64,000 bases of DNA from Leptospira kirschneri serovar Cynopteri str. 3522 CT (GTDB lineage: Bacteria; Spirochaetota; Leptospiria; Leptospirales; Leptospiraceae): assembly GCF_000243695.2 (NCBI RefSeq), contig NZ_AHMN02000005.1:37501-101500 (forward strand), given 5' to 3'. Shown one piece after another: positions 63,446 through 64,000 of the stretch (position 1 is the stretch's first letter; each line of letters begins with the position of its first letter). The notes below the pieces were generated by a model. That model was given only the letters and a program-made list of their open reading frames with translations. It was not told where the DNA came from and did no database searches. The position numbers and the translations under genes are program-made.

Positions 63446-64000
63446 TTTTACAAGAATTAGTAAACTATTATGAACGAAAATTAGAAGAAGGGGAAATAGC
63501 GAGAGAAGGATTTGAAAGAAAAGAAATTCCTTATCTGATCGAAATTGATCAAGAAGGTAATTTCATTCGATTTATCTCAACGCGGCAAGATGAAAAAAAG
63601 AAACGAGCTTCCTCATATACAATTCCAAAAGCGGTCATAAGGTCCAGCGGTATCAACGCAAATCTACTTTGGGATAATTTCGAATATATCTTCGGCTTAG
63701 AAAAAAAAGAAAAACAAAAAGATTTTATCCGCAAAATTCAAGATTTAGAAAGTAAATCGGAAAAGCCTTCGTCTTTAACATCCATTCTAAATTTCTTTTC
63801 TAAATTGGAAATGTCCGAACTTAAAAAAGATCCTCTCTGGGCTGAAATCGAAGAGGACAAACACTATCTCACTTTTAAACTACAAGGACAAAATGAAATC
63901 ATCTGTTCCGATAAAAAAATCGTTCAAACGATTTCTAAAAACGTTTCCGAAGATGAAGTAGAAAAAGGAATCTGTTTAGTTACTGGAAAAATGGACTCCA
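63442..64000 (+). CDS. cas8c: Type I-C Cascade large subunit Cas8c (Csd1), cut by window edge
   Basis: The first 186 codons are present: MILQELVNYYERKLEEGEIA ... FERKEIPYLIEIDQEGNF ... KAVIRSSGINANLLWDNFEY ... CLVTGKMDS. This is the typical N-terminal half of Csd1, which recognises the PAM and recruits Cas3. Usual length is about 550-600 residues, so most is outside. It overlaps the cas5 stop by 4 nt. Expected next genes are cas7, cas4, cas1 and cas2. Confidence 0.9.
   Translation, partial: MILQELVNYYERKLEEGEIAREGFERKEIPYLIEIDQEGNFIRFISTRQDEKKKRASSYTIPKAVIRSSGINANLLWDNFEYIFGLEKKEKQKDFIRKIQDLESKSEKPSSLTSILNFFSKLEMSELKKDPLWAEIEEDKHYLTFKLQGQNEIICSDKKIVQTISKNVSEDEVEKGICLVTGKMDS

Overview
The window is AT-rich DNA from a spirochaete and looks like a chromosome segment of a pathogenic Leptospira, most likely L. 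interrogans or a close relative. This is inferred from gene content: a DUF1564-type protein, a Len-like (DUF1554) lipoprotein, LPKEI-type leucine-rich repeats, a giant leptospiral surface-type protein, relaxed lipoboxes, and long gene-poor stretches full of dispersed repeats. I ran no database search.

Layout. 1-5725 (minus strand) is the start of the S10 ribosomal operon in transcription order: an EF-G/TetM-like GTPase, tuf, rpsJ, rplC, rplD, rplW, rplB (cut by the window edge). 6518-9171 holds a thioredoxin-fold gene followed by a 409-codon gene split by an IS5-type element with a 3-bp target duplication. 10183-13555 holds two lipoproteins, a DUF1564 protein and an Imm7-type immunity gene split by a 252-bp MITE with a 9-bp target duplication. 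13693-19709 has carB and a membrane sulfatase. 19710-23206 is repeat-rich, with ruvC inside. 23207-26449 has a YebC-family regulator, a nuclease-like fusion and two small genes, one of them frameshifted. 26450-34829 is a polymorphic-toxin-like locus: a giant protein with a Hint domain and a C-terminal peptidase-like domain, followed by two paralogous secreted proteins. 35238-39396 has a TonB-dependent receptor and an LRR lipoprotein. 39987-52101 is a five-gene cluster matching E. coli yehI-L-M-P-Q (WGR-DUF4132, MoxR AAA+, DUF5682, VWA, SWIM). 52169-57862 has a Len-like lipoprotein, a sodium/solute symporter and lysC. 60504 to the end is the start of a type I-C CRISPR-Cas operon (cas3, cas5, cas8c cut by the edge); no CRISPR array is in the window.

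Two 42-bp sequences containing a complete loxP site (20608-20649 and 34435-34476) match, from memory, the 454 Titanium paired-end linker. They are almost certainly library linkers left in the assembly, not biology. The first is flanked by an exact 242-bp duplication; the second lies in the 5' part of the giant gene. Sequence around both should be treated as misassembled.

The most interesting natural signals are in the non-coding deserts: a dispersed element with a long hairpin whose arms show compensatory changes between copies, a 16-bp near-palindrome TGTGGGAACTACCACA with many variants, and two MITE families. The best candidate system is the MoxR/VWA cluster with its WGR-DUF4132-LRR protein.
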